64,000 nucleotides of DNA. It comes from Microcebus murinus (lineage: Eukaryota; Chordata; Mammalia; Primates; Cheirogaleidae). The position numbers were made by a program, and so were the translations under genes. How positions within the stretch are numbered: the first letter of the stretch is position 1; every line of letters starts with the position of its first letter. Of this stretch, positions 12,456 to 24,315 are shown piece after piece. Under the pieces are notes generated by a model. It saw nothing but the letters and a program-made list of their open reading frames with translations. It was not told the origin of the DNA and made no database searches. Location of the stretch: positions 12,553,501 through 12,617,500 of the forward strand of contig NC_134108.1 in NCBI RefSeq assembly GCF_040939455.1, in the 5' to 3' direction.

Positions 12456-12715
12456 AGCATACCTGTAACAGCACGAACCCTAAAGCCAGTCTACCTGGAT
12501 TTGAATCGTTGTTCTATTGCCTTTTGCCTTGGTGACTTTGTGCAGTTTTCTTACTTTCTGTACACATCAATTTTGTCATCGGTACAATGAAGTAAATAAA
12601 AGCATTTACTCACCAGGGTATTATGAAGATTAAATGAATAAATGTAAATTTCTTAAAACATTGACTAATATTAAGTACGCACTATATTAGCACTTGCTAA
12701 ATAAATAGGTCAACT
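12456..12715 (+). repeat. MIR SINE, nearly complete
   Basis: Sense MIR over almost its full length: 'taaagccagtctacctggat', 'ttgaatcgttgttctattgc', 'ttggtgactttgtgcagttt', 'tttgtcatcggtacaatgaa', 'attatgaagattaaatgaat' and a tail with 'acattgactaatattaag'. This tRNA-derived SINE family is old and shared by all placental mammals. Confidence 0.85.
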
Positions 12716-12727
12716 GCTTTACAGAAA

Positions 12728-12905
12728 TATATTCTTTAATTCTATGATAGTCTTATGAAGTCAGTAGAATTTGCTTTTCCAAATAAGAAACCAATCTCTG
12801 GAGAGCTGTAGGAACCTACGGAAGGGTATTCACTTGGTGAGTAGTAGAGCCGGGGTTTGAGCCCAGATCTCCTGTGCCCCTGTGCCTGTGCTCTTCCATT
12901 ATTAA
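12728..12905 (-). repeat. MIR SINE, antisense
   Basis: Antisense MIR: 'aataagaaaccaatctctgg', then 'gtagtagagccggggtttga', 'gcccagatctcctgtgcccc' and 'tgtgctcttccatta'. It lies head to head with the sense MIR at 12456-12715, which leaves two facing MIR copies that can pair weakly in RNA. Confidence 0.75.
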
Positions 12906-13757
12906 TCCATAGTCTCAAGGAGAGACTTTCTAATGGGAGACCCCTGTAGAGACAGTTATAACTAAATGATGATATAATATGTATCAGAATCTGATATCTC
13001 CAATATTAGCACTACCAACAAAGTGTCATGGGATTATTGAGGAAGAATAAGTGAAAAAATGATGCAACATTTCAGTTGTCTGTGGAAAAAATAAATAGTA
13101 TTTAATCAGTGGAAAAGTGGCAGCTAGACTTGCCAGTAGAGAATTGCCTATAAACTATGTTTTCCATCGACTCACATACCAATCTCAGAGACGAGCAGGA
13201 TCACAGTTAATGGCAGTTCAGTGTGGAAGAAGTCCAGGGTGTTGTAAAAAATAATGGTTTTTCTCTGTTTACTGCACAAGTTTGTGAGGTTACATGGCAT
13301 ACTCTATGTGAAAGTGTTTCATAAGCTTCAACCTGCCTTAAATGACATTTTACATTAGAGAAAACTAGTAGTCCTGGACGCTAAATCAATGTTTCCATTT
13401 TCGCCAGGCTGTGTTTGAAAAGCTAACATTTGGAGTTGCATCTGTGGTAAAACATTAAGCATAAAGACATATTTGATGAGCACCGACAGTTTCTTATTCC
13501 AAAAATCTTATGACTAAGTTCCTGTAGCAACCCACGGAAAGTTAAGTCATATTATACTTTTCCAAATCCTAAGAAATTGCACTTGGATAACTGTGTATTT
13601 CATGATACCATAACAGTTATGTTGTAATATGAATAGTCTATTTTTTTTTCAGCTTTTAAAAATTTTTTTGATATGATGTGGGCTTAACTTCTTGTTCTCT
13701 AGCCTTCAATTTTATTAAATGCAAGTTTATATCAAGATAAAAACGATTATGGTCAGC
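12906..13757. other. No gene or repeat recognised
   Basis: Unassigned sequence without a meaningful reading frame. Confidence 0.45.
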
Positions 13758-14346
13758 CTATTCATGCATTTACTTGTTCATTAGATATTTATTGCATGCC
13801 TAGGACTCTTCTAGGAGCTTAGGATGTATCAGAGAACAAAACTGACAAACTTGCTCTTCTGAAGTTTTCAATATAACAGAGGACTTAGAAAAAATGAACA
13901 ATAGATCTAACTAGGTAAATGTTACAGGATGTTATAACATGATACAAGCTATGAAAAATCAAAGGCAAGTAAGAGGAGTTAGAAAGGCTGGTTGGGGAAA
14001 GATATGGACTATAGTTTGAAATATGGTGATCAGGATAAAAATTCCTTGGGAAGGTGAGATTAGAACTAAAACTAGAGGGAATGTTAGCCATGTGAATATT
14101 TGGTAGAAGACTATTCCAGGAAGAGAGAATGACAGTGAAAGGCGAAAAGTCGTGTTAGAAGAACAGCCAGAAGCTAAAAATGGCTGAAATAATATGAACA
14201 ATGGGTATGAGAGTGGGGGATGGTATTGGAGGAGGAAAAAGGAACTGGATTATGTGGAGACTTACAGGCATTTGCAAAGACTTTTTGACTTTTTCACTGA
14301 AATGGGAAGCCATATTCAGAGCTTCACCAGAAAAGTGACACAAAGT
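13758..14346 (+). repeat. L2 LINE 3' segment (upstream of the Alu)
   Basis: Old L2 3' region: 'ttcattagatatttattgca', 'gaacaaaactgacaaacttg', 'gaatatttggtagaagactattcc' as a broken 'agagcattccaggaagaggg' block, and 'ctgaaatgggaagccatatt'. The L2 text continues after the Alu at 14649. The minus-strand frames of 62-80 codons here are antisense to the L2 and meaningless. Confidence 0.7.
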
Positions 14347-14648
<302 letters not shown>

Positions 14649-14760
14649 GTGATATGATGGGAATTTTAAGGAGATATGTGTGGATGATATATTGAGTTAG
14701 CCTATAGGTCAAGAACCAAAGCAGACATAGGTGTTATGAAGTTTTTATATTCTAAAGAGA
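14649..14760 (+). repeat. L2 LINE 3' segment (downstream of the Alu)
   Basis: 'gtgatatgatgggaatttta' continues the L2 sentence broken by the Alu ('agtgacatgat' in the family), and the match fades after about 100 bp. Proof that the Alu interrupted an existing L2. Confidence 0.6.
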
Positions 14761-16980
14761 AATAATTGGCTTTTAGCTTTCTGATATCTTTTTCTTGGCT
14801 CTTTTTCTGGTTATCAATGCGACTTTGAGCAAATCATTATATCTCTCTGGAAATAAATTTTCTTATTTATAAAAAGAGAAAATTGAGTCAAAGAGTTTTT
14901 AACTCTCTTTCCAGCTCTGGCAATATGTGAAACTTGAATCTGTACATTTTCATGAAAATCAGTTTTCTGTAGTAGTCAATAAAGTACTGATTATTTGAAA
15001 GATGATTGTTTAATTTCCTAGCTTTGTGGCAGGTAATCATTGATTTTTTTTAAATCAACAATGGTTGAGAAGTTGCTGAGAACCTAGTTATAAAGTAATA
15101 CATACTTGCTGAATTGAAATAAATATCTGCTAGAAACTAGTCTCATGTTTGTAGCTATTTCTCCAAAGGAAAGAGAGGCAAGAGAGCATCTAATTTGAAG
15201 TTGATAAAATAAATGGTTATAAAAAACCATAATAGAGCTTATGAAAGCTGATCACATGAACCCAAAGTGGAAGTAGTGAATTCATTCATATAAATTAAAA
15301 AGGTACAATAACAAAAAACCGTTTAGTAGATTCAGGAAAAAGAAAATTATGATCTACATTTTTAAAGGATTTAGACCCAGTTAATATATTTAGGTATTAG
15401 AATATTTAGCTTTTTATTACAACAGTATATGATTTGAAAAATAATGGAAGGTCTTACATGTTTTTTGTTTCATGATTAATGTTGAAACACTTGGTAAATT
15501 TTTGAATGTGATTTTTTCAATGAGGCCTGTATGAAACATATTATGGTGATATCCATCTTTTCATTTTTAAAAATGTTATTATGTAATGTAAGTAAAATTT
15601 CAAATGTACAAAGTGTTGATTGCTTCGGAAGTTTTCTTAGCAATCCCCTGAAACCAAATTGTTATTCAGGTAAAAAAAGATAAGTTTGTGAGGAATAGCC
15701 CAGGCTATTCCTATCTGGAGCCAGACAGATTTCAAATTATATTTAAATTGATTTTTTTAAAAAGTCAATGAGATACCTCAAACATTATTTGTGCTTTTTT
15801 TGTACTGATTGCTTCTAAATATATTTTCTAAACTTAAAAGACAAAAACACTGATTGAAATGAAATATATACTTCAATTTCTATTTTTAATACTTATATTT
15901 TGTGTAAAGAATACATGTAGATAGTTTTCACAGCTCTTTTCCAACTTTTCATCTAGATATCTGCTGTCGTTTTGATGCAGCCATAATTTCTCAACGATTT
16001 TCTTTCATTATTGACCATAAAAGGACAGAAAAATTAGCATTACTTTGATGAAACTGAAACTAATGCTTTTATCTCCAGCAGAAAATTACCAGCAATCCCT
16101 TAAAATTTTGGACCACTACTGTTCAATGGACAATAGACAAAGATTTCAGTGGCCACATGAATATAAACTATTTCTACAAAGCTCTCCAGGACTCTAGGTG
16201 GAATTTTAGGGACTGGTGAGAATTTAGTGGATTTAAGTTTGAAAGATGGCATTCTCTTGCCAGCATGTCATGAAGGATTAATAAGTTCTATTAACTGAGA
16301 TTTTTAACTAAAATGACTTGTCATTGCCATCAGTCTTCTCTTGGGAGGATTTGACTTTGCGTTTTACTTTTTGGGCCTTCACTTTACTTTTTAGCCCCTT
16401 CACAGCAATGAAAGCTATGTGCCTCTAACTTTAGTTCTAAAAAGGCATTCAAAAACCTTGTTATTTTTCTTCATAGTTCTTAATCATTTCTGTGGTACTA
16501 TGTCCAGCCATTTCTGAAGTCTAAAACTATTTGTGGAAAGTACTATTGCCAAAAATTTCCATGGGTTGAGACCTATGAAATAAAATGATTATAGCAACAA
16601 TAACTTTTTTTCACTTCTGGACAAAGTGTTAAGCTGACACTTTAAAAAAGTATTTCATAGCATTCTGAAAATCACTTTCTTGGACATTTAAGATGGTCTC
16701 ATTCTGCATAGACTTCTCATGGTCCTCAGCATTGAAAGAGAATGAAAAGGATCTGACTTTCATTCTGCGTATACGACAGGTGCTTTTACAGACAATATCA
16801 TGTCATACCAACAACCCTCTGTGTTAGTTTTTACTTTCCACTTCATAGATGGCAATAATGAGAAATGTTTAAAAGAAATGTTTAAAACCAAAAGAAATGT
16901 TTAAAGCATACAGAAATGCTAAATAGAGATGTGCAGTCAGATCTGTAATATTTCATGAGATTATCACTCTGCCTTTCCCA
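14761..16980. other. No gene or repeat recognised
   Basis: About 2.2 kb of AT-rich, apparently single-copy sequence with no reading frame of 60 codons or more. I see no exon-like, RNA-gene or repeat signal. Confidence 0.5.
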
Positions 16981-17135
16981 CTCTAAGTGTGATTTCTGAA
17001 CCAGCACATTGACATCACCTGAGAAACTGGGAGAAAGACAAAAACCTCAGATACTGAGTCCTACTGAAGCAGAATCTGCATTTTAACAAGTTCTCTGTGT
17101 GATTTGTGTGTATATTAAATTTTTAACAGCACTGT
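16981..17135 (+). mobile_element. hAT-Charlie MITE, MER3-like
   Basis: The order 'gatttctgaaccagcacatt', 'gacatcacctgagaaactgg', 'gtcctactgaagcagaatct', 'gcattttaacaagttctct' and 'gtgatt' follows a non-autonomous hAT-Charlie element of the MER3 type. The terminal repeats are eroded. Non-coding. Confidence 0.65.
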
Positions 17136-17274
17136 ACTATTTATGTCTCATGGCGTCTTATCACTACCAATACTGCTGTATATTGGGCACTGCTGAGATC
17201 TGAAATTTGCAGCAAACTCCAAAATGAAGCTGATAAAATTCACAAGAAGACTTGATTCTTGATTATACTACTCA

Positions 17275-17368
17275 GTACACACATATATAGTCACATAAAC
17301 ACACTCACACACACACATCATGCAGACAAGATACAGAGAGAGAGAGAGAGAGAAAGGAGAGAGATACC
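17275..17368. repeat. CA / GA simple repeats
   Basis: A (CA)n-like part (17277-17317, interrupted) followed by a (GA)n part (17335-17367). Microsatellite DNA, probably length-variable. A 86-codon minus-strand frame runs through it and is a simple-repeat artefact. Confidence 0.85.
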
Positions 17369-18249
17369 TTATTAGAAAATGTAACAGAAAATACAGACAT
17401 TGGCATAGGAAACTGATTTAATAATTTTTCCAGAACTAAGATATGTAATTCATTGTGATAAGAAGAGCAACATGCAAAACAATTCCTCTCTTTCACATGA
17501 GAAATGTATGGCCCACATGCAGTGGGAAAAGAAAATACAATAAATTGTGGGTATGGATGTCTCAATTATTCCCAGATTGCTGGCTGCCAGATTCTTTGTT
17601 TTTCTTCACTTTATTAAAACTCCAAAAATATTGAAAGGCCTCCAGGCATTATTTACTCTGCAACTGGAAAAAGCCTCCAGTGTCAAAGTATTAAACATAT
17701 TTATCACTTCAAAGTCATTGCCCTGTGATGTTTGCATGTTTTTAATAAAGCAATAAACACTGTAGAAATGATGAAAAAAATTTTCTGTGCAGGCAGGAGG
17801 AAGCATTAAAGTAGGCCCTAGGAACTCACACCTAAAAAGCAATGTTTTGATCATTAGGACGATTGGTGGCTGGCACGGATGCAACATGTTTTCTGCTGCA
17901 GAGTTCTTGCTCTTGGGGTCCCTTTCCTTTCTTTCTATTTCAAACATATTTTATTTAAAAAATATTTACACCTTTGAATTTTTTGAAACATATTCTTACG
18001 TATAATCTTTGGAAAATAACAAAAAATATGAATCCGCAATCCTGATGCACTGTATATTTGATGAACCAGGCACCAGGATGAAGCTGTTGACAAGGTTCTC
18101 CTTGAGCTTATATTCGAGTCGGGAGAGGTCCAGGTGAATCTTACATTCAGGTGCTGTAATTTAAAACTGAGAAGGTTGGCTATAGGAACTGGTAGTCATG
18201 AGTAACTCTCCAAGATAAAGAAGTTGGGCTGTATTTAGTATACAGTCTG
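17369..18249. other. Unassigned sequence
   Basis: Overlapping frames of 66-113 codons occur here on both strands (17606-17947 minus is the longest). None has a recognisable domain, and they mirror each other, as expected from a stretch that happens to lack stops. I see no gene. Confidence 0.45.
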
Positions 18250-18480
18250 ATATAGCTTGCTGATTAACAGGATGAACTATGGAATTAACCTTCCTAAATC
18301 TGGCTGTAAAACTCTGAGCAAGTTAGTTGATTTTTATGTGGCTTGCTTTCTTGATCATCGAAGTGGGATAAAAATAATATTTTTACAACATCCTCCTGAT
18401 GTTCTAATAGGCATAAAAAGAAACAATAATACTTTTCAAAGTGTTTGGCAAGTACTCAATAAAGTTCATTATAATGATTC
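18250..18480 (+). repeat. MIR SINE
   Basis: Diverged sense MIR: 'ctgtaaaactctgagcaagt', 'catcgaagtgggataaaaat' and 'gtttggcaagtactcaataa' follow the family order. The 90-codon plus frame over it (18257-18529) is therefore not a gene. Confidence 0.65.
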
Positions 18481-18599
18481 TGATCTTTTAACTGAACATT
18501 TTATTGATAGTATTTCTCCACATACATGACCAAGCATTCTTTACAGATATGGTTTTTAATGTCTGTTAAAATTCCATTATTTGTTCATATCATCATTTA

Positions 18600-19720
18600 C
18601 ATATCTACTCCCTGAATTAATGGGACATTCCATGACAGGAAAACATGAAGGGTTTATTGGACAGTTAAGAAAGGTATTAACAGATCCATTTATGCTCTCA
18701 TTTATTTTCATTGTATATTGCATCAGTGAAATCTGTATGCCAAAGCTACTATTTTGAGTGACATTTTGCAACAAGTTATAAGTATTGTTAACTATATTTG
18801 TGTAAATGCAACATGTCATTATCAGTTTTGTAACATGCTAAAGTTAAACATAACACGCTAAAGTTGAACAATAAAGTACTACTCAGTGTGGATTTGCCAT
18901 ATGATTCTAAAGTGTGTTGGCTATCACAGGGACAAAATTGTATCTCTGTGAAAACAGATAGCTAAATTTTATGAAGAACAGAATCAGCAATGTGAATTAT
19001 TGAAAGAAGTTTTCTATAGGAATGAAGCATTTCTGTGTGATACCGTGTCAAATCAAAATGATTTGAATATCTCTTTGCAAGGTAAAACTAAGTCTATGTA
19101 TGATATGTGGCAAAAAAAAAAAAAATCCAAGCTTTTAAAGCTATCTTTTTTGCAAAACATTTCTTCAAAAGGAAATTTCAGATGAACATTTTCCCCAGTT
19201 AGCAAAAGGCAATAGTGATCAGGATGATATATGTAAATAACTTGAATACTTAGCTCTTATAGACCTATTAATAGGAGAACATAATGAAAGTTTCACTGAC
19301 TTTGAGAATCATGACATCACACTCAAATTAGCATTGCAGCCTCACCTAGTTGAGATCACCAAACCACCTAAAGAACTACAGATGGAATTGATTGAGCTCT
19401 CAGTACATGACTTTTTAAGTCATTGTTTGATGCTAAGAAAGACTCAATTGAAATATGGAAAAATGCAGTACAATACCCATACCTTTGGCAACACACCCCC
19501 AAATGCTTTCTTGCTTTTCAACCACTATTACTATGAATCTACATTCTCCTACCTAACCCAAATTAAGACACCCTTAAAGTCACAAATGACTGACATCCCT
19601 GTAGAGGATCAACTGAAACTGCAGGCCTCCATGCTACAACCAAATATTCAAATGCTTCCCAACAAAGAGCAAACACAACAAAGTCATAAGAGGTTAGTTA
19701 ACTTTTAAAATAACAAAGAG
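18600..19720 (+). pseudogene. hAT (Charlie-like) transposase relic, C-terminal part
   Basis: The C-terminal part of a hAT-superfamily transposase gene, readable across frameshifts for roughly 350 codons. In order: a match to the 'DGAPSMTG' region, with 'FIGQL' following (about 18610-18670); a 'HCI.HQ'-like segment (about 18715); WLSQG (about 18920), the counterpart of the conserved WLSRG; LNISLQGK and DMW (about 19060-19110); NFR/HFPQL (about 19175-19200); and an intact C-terminal 124-codon frame (19334-19708) with ELQMELIEL and the dimerisation-type FNHYYYESTFSYLTQIKT. Such genes move DNA by cut and paste in live elements. Stops and an A14 run (near 19110) break it here. I found no N-terminal BED finger or catalytic first half. 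Similar to the transposases behind the human domesticated ZBED/GTF2IRD2-type genes, but the relic shows no sign of preservation. Confidence 0.75.
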
Positions 19721-20099
19721 TTTTGACTTTTTTTGAAATTATCAAGTACATAGTAGTTAGATATTTACAAAATAATGTATATTTTAAAGTATATTTCATT
19801 GAAATTCCTTGAATGCAAACTTATTTGATTATTGTTACATTAATGTGGCCTTCCAACATGGAAAGTTTCCGCACTTCTGTCCTATGCTGGCTATGGTGAA
19901 AGCCTTTGTGTCTTAGGAAATTTTTCTATATATCAAACAATGATGCAAAGATCAGCCATCCAGAGATAACCACTTTCATGTTAACATCGTATCATTATGT
20001 ATTTGGATTCTTGAAATCTTGTGTTTAAAATGTTATCTCCCTTCTAATAATTTTTTTCTTTTAGATTACTAGTGAGGTAGAACTTTTCAATGTTTATTG
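19721..20099. other. 3' flank of the hAT relic and old L1M scraps
   Basis: The first part may hold the 3' non-coding end of the hAT element. At about 19955-20110, 'cagagataaccactttcatg' and 'gattactagtgaggtagaac' resemble antisense L1M/L1ME 3' sequence. Both assignments are weak. Confidence 0.35.
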
Positions 20100-20300
20100 T
20101 CCCCTTGTATAACTTTTCTGTGGTGCTGCAACAAATTGCCATAGACTTGGTGGCATGACATTGTAGAAATGTATTCTCTCACATTTCTGGGGACCAGAAG
20201 TTTGAAGTTTCATCAGTAGCAAAATAAATCAGCAGGAATAAATCTCTGAGAGGCTGAACTTTGCTACCTGTGATCTTTAGGAGTTCAAAGGCTAGTTTGT
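20100..20300 (-). mobile_element. MLT1-type LTR fragment, antisense
   Basis: 'ggtgctgcaacaaattgcca', 'tagacttggtggcatgacat', 'aaatgtattctctcacattt' and 'ctggggaccagaagtttga' follow the reverse complement of an MLT1 LTR 3' part. It decays after about 200 bp. It is a partial MaLR LTR without interior. Confidence 0.6.
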
Positions 20301-21172
20301 GAGAAGACATCCAACAATATAAAACTCATAATTGAAATTTTGATGTGAGATGGACTAAAGGAATTATTTTTTTCTATGGAAGAACAGTAGGGCCCCTACT
20401 TCAGATGGGGTAGGAAATAAGTCTTTCTCTCTGCAATGGTAACATGAAAGTGGAGGCATGAAAATAAAAAGAAGAGCCTCTTTCAGGAAGAAGAAAATGA
20501 TCAGTAATGTCTTATGCTGCTGAAAAGATTAGTAAGATGAGGAATGTTAAATGTTGGTTCATTTTGGCAAGATGGAGGACATTAGTATTCTTGGCAAAAG
20601 CAGTTTCAGTGGAAAGAAGCCAGATTGATAAGCCTTTCTCTCCACCTCCGCTGTCATGTGATCAACACCCTCAAACCAGATCTGTTATCTTTATTTTTCA
20701 CTGATCTCTCTTTCCTGCTTAGCCACATTGTACTTCTCGCTAGACCCAGACAGACCAGCTATTGTGAGGTTTGCTTTAATTTTAGCACCTTTGCCTTTTT
20801 TCTCCACCTTTGGTTAAGGCTAAAGAAAATACCAGAAGAAAAATGGAATGTTTGCTTAAATCCATAGGGACTAACTCCATTTCCAATTTTACGTAGCATA
20901 AAATTGATTTAATGCTGATTTCAACGTGTGATTTTTAAAGCTTCTCCAATATATTTTGTACATATTACTATTGATCCAGCTTGTTTGGTTGGACAAGTGA
21001 GAAAAATCCTTTACCAACCAAAATCCTATAATAAAAGTGTTCAAAACTAATTTAGATTTTGTTTTGTGGAATACTCTCAGTTTCTTAAAAAACAACACAT
21101 TTTTATTCTTGCTATCACACTTAACCTCTTAAAAGAGAAGAAACCCATGGTTTTACAGAAGCAATAGAGTTA
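20301..21172. other. No gene or repeat recognised
   Basis: Frames of 65-80 codons (20507-20867 plus, 20889-21098 minus) have no domain. Unassigned. Confidence 0.45.
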
Positions 21173-21180
21173 TTTTAATA

Positions 21181-21439
21181 CTGCCATCTCCAACCCCTGG
21201 GTCATGGCCTGTTAGGGACCAGGCCACAGAATTTCCCACCCCAGTCTGTGGAAAAATTGTCTTCCACAAAATTTAGGTGGGGGAGGAGGCGGGACTGCAC
21301 AGTAGGAGGTGAGTAGTGGGCAACTTAACAAGCAACAAGCAAAGCTTCATCGCCTGAGCTCAGCCTTCTCCCACCCATGTGTGAAAAAATTGTCTTCCAT
21401 GAAACTGGTCTCTGGCGCCAAAAAGGTTGGGGACTGCTG
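21181..21439 (+). mobile_element. hAT-Charlie non-autonomous element with intact TSD
   Basis: A 259-bp element with terminal inverted repeats (left ctgccatctccaacccctgg, right ending aaaaggttggggactgctg). It is bounded on both sides by the same eight bases, ttttaata (21173-21180 and 21440-21447), the duplication length of hAT elements. Inside are 'ggtcatggcctgttagggac', 'gcaggaggtgagtag'-like text and two copies of 'aaaattgtcttcca'. The family looks like MER30 or a close relative. Non-coding, moved by a transposase supplied in trans. Confidence 0.85.
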
Positions 21440-21447
21440 TTTTAATA

Positions 21448-22289
21448 GTCTTACGAATCTAGATGTTGCTGTTTTTACCTCTTGATCTATAAAATTAAAT
21501 GCATCTTTTAGGACTACACAAAGGGCAGAATGTCATCATAATATGTGCTGAGGGAGTGAAAGAGCAGAAAGGTTTTTAACCACTATAACCACATATACTA
21601 CTTAATGGCATTTAATTTGCCATCACTTGTAAATGTAATGAGGAGAGGAAGAAATATTGATAATTTGGTTAGTTTTAAAGCCTTCAGCTCTATCACAAGT
21701 CATATTAATTACTTGGATGCATGGTAGCTTATTTATGTTTCTGAGCATGGGCCAATCATCTGATAAATAGGTGAAGCCTATTCTTGTCACAGATTCCAAT
21801 GCAAGGATTTGAATAAAGAAAGCTGAGGACGTTTGGTGCAGAGCAGTTATATGAAACCTATGTTGGTATGGTAAAAACAATGCCTCTCACAGAGCAATCC
21901 TAAAATTCCATTTAAAACAAAATAAACGTTTTTTTAAAGTTACTACTAAATATGCTTTCCTAAGAATGCCTTAATAAACTGTATTTTACTTGGAACTATT
22001 CCCCCAACCCCTGGTTCAACCCATAGTATACCATAAATGTGCCCGCATTAGGATTTTTCTATTCACTCTGTTTTAATTAAATGAAACTATATTACTTAAA
22101 TAGTATAATATGAGTGTATAGAACATACAAGTACAGTTTATAAGATAAAAATAAAGTCAATGTCTCTGTACTCACCACAGGACTTAAGAAGTAATATACT
22201 TTAGGGTCCTTCAGTGCACCCAATTCAGTAAATATCTTCTTTGCACATAGAGGAAAATCCTGAGTATTATGTTAATCACTGTCTGTTTT
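21448..22289. other. No gene or repeat recognised
   Basis: Unassigned, AT-rich. The 85-codon minus frame at 21623-21880 shows no domain. Confidence 0.45.
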
Positions 22290-23130
22290 GTTTCATTTTG
22301 TGTACTAGTTTTACCCTCAGTGTATATGTTGATACATAATAAAATATTATTGCCCATATTTTTTCATGCTTTTAGTTTTACGCTCTGCATTATGTTTTTG
22401 ACAATTATCCACATCGGTGATGTAGTTGTAGCTTGTTTTCACTGCTGCACAGTGTTCCATTATTTAAACAGTCACAACTGTCACTTATCCATTCTTCTGT
22501 TGATGGGCATTTTAACAATTTTTAGCTTTATGTTCTTGCAAACAGTATTGTTATGGACATTTTTATAAATGTCATATGCATGTACAAAGATCTTTATAGT
22601 CATATGTACCTGACAGTTCTAAGATATATATCCAGGATTGAAACTTATGGTATATGAAGTCTGCCAAAATAAATTTACTAGATTTCATCAGTTTTTCCAA
22701 GTGGCTATGTTAATTTATGGCATGACCAATAATTAATGGAAATTTCCATTGCCTCATATTAAATTTTCTATAGACTGACAATTTTGGCAATCTAGTGGGT
22801 CTGATAGTATATCTCATCCTGGTTATAATGTGTATTTACCTTTACAATTATGTATAATTTATGAAGTTATACATAATTTTATTTATTTATAAGCCATCTG
22901 TATTTCATTTTCTGGATATGCCTATTTATCTTTGACCAATTTTTCCATGACGTTGTCTTTTTCATACAACTCAGTAGAGATTTTATGTGTTTATGAAATT
23001 AACTCTTGCTGGTGTTGCAAGTATCTTCTGCAAAATTGTGCCTTGTCTTTACATGGTCCGAGATTATTTTGTGATAAAAAGTTCATACATGTTTACAATT
23101 TGAATTATTTTGTATTAAAAGAACCATAGT
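22290..23130 (-). mobile_element. Old L1M fragment, antisense
   Basis: L1M ORF2 end/3' UTR in reverse. It holds 'gctctgcattatgtttttga', 'gcacagtgttccattattta', 'tatccattcttctgttgatg' and 'gtggctatgttaatttatgg', then the later 'ggcatgaccaataatt' and 'tttggcaatctagtgggtct'. The identity is low, pointing to an old subfamily. The 99-codon plus frame at 22269-22568 is antisense to it and not a gene. Confidence 0.7.
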
Positions 23131-23994
23131 TCCCCTATCATATAAATTTATGTTACAATATGTCATTGATATTTTATAAGCTTATAATGCAGCAGTCATG
23201 ATCTCTGTGTCCCTGAAGAAGGAAACTGAAACATAATTACATTTCTTATTAATGAGTATGATTATTTGAAAAAACAGGTAGCAGAAGGGACAGTAGAAAA
23301 CTACCTTCACTGATTATTTTAGAAAAAAATCCATTCTCAAAACAGAAGGACATCTACAGGATGATTTAAAAATGTGTGAGATGATAGCTGTGTCTTGATT
23401 TACTTTGGCCTTTAAGTGGAGGCCTTTTCAACTGTAGCCATTACCAAGGTAGGTATAATAACAATGTTAGAAGCATAAATTTTAATTTATAAAATTATAG
23501 TCCTATGACTATAAGTATTGTACATTTTTTAAGAAGATGATTGTGAAACTACACAACTAGGCTAGAAGCAATATAAACAAAATTGTGTTTTACTAAATTG
23601 CCATTCTAGCTCATAATAATATGGCAAATTACTACTTTATTAGATCATTTTGTTGTGGTGCCCAATTCACCACTGCAATTTACCAGTTCTACTTCCTGTG
23701 CTCTGAAGTATTTTCATCTTTTCAGCTTAATGGGTTCAGCCTTAGCATAAATTGAACTCCTAATCAAATCTCCCTAATTTTAAAACAGTTTACTTTTCAA
23801 CTGACTTCATTTTACATCCTTTCACACTCTTCATTGACTGTTTACATTTTATATTTTCAGGCAGAAAATGATTAATAAAGTCAATAATTGTATTGGCACA
23901 TTATTTTTTCATGAATGGCTAAATAACTCGAAATTCATACTGTGCCATCCAATTAACAATAGCTGAGTGGAGAGAAAAACAAATCCAGGTATGT
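23131..23994. other. No gene or repeat recognised
   Basis: AT-rich sequence with no frame of 60 codons or more. Confidence 0.45.
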
Positions 23995-24315
23995 AGTTAT
24001 ATACATACTATATAACTTGTTATAACTTATATAACTAGTTATATATAACATATATATAACTTATATGTAAGTTATATATGTTATATATAACTAGTTATAT
24101 ATAGTTATAACTATAACTATATAACTACAAGTTATAACTATAAGTTATATATAAGTTATATATAGTTATATATAACTTATATATAACATATATATATAAG
24201 TTGTAACTATATAACTTGTAACTATATAACTTATAACTATATAACTTGTTATAACTTATAGTTATAACTTGTAGTTATAACTAGTTATATAAATTATAAC
24301 AAGTTATATAGTTAC
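23995..24315. repeat. Palindromic AT-rich tract
   Basis: About 320 bp made almost only of A and T, with regularly spaced 'ataact' and 'agttat' units in both orientations. Two long palindromes can be read by eye. One has arms 24029-24063 and 24068-24100 around a 4-base spacer, perfect apart from a 2-base indel. The other has perfect 21-bp arms at 24144-24164 and 24167-24187 with a 2-base spacer. Such DNA can extrude cruciforms and is prone to deletion and length change. It may have grown from an (AT)n-type microsatellite. Confidence 0.9.

Noticed and set aside
17606..17947. 113-codon minus-strand frame as a gene
   Set aside because: An opposing frame overlaps it, there is no recognisable domain, and no start or splice context supports it.
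18257..18529. 90-codon plus-strand frame as a small gene
   Set aside because: It lies on a MIR SINE, and the product shows no domain.
24001..24310. CRISPR-like or satellite array
   Set aside because: The units are AT-rich inverted repeats without spacers. This is eukaryotic simple/palindromic DNA.
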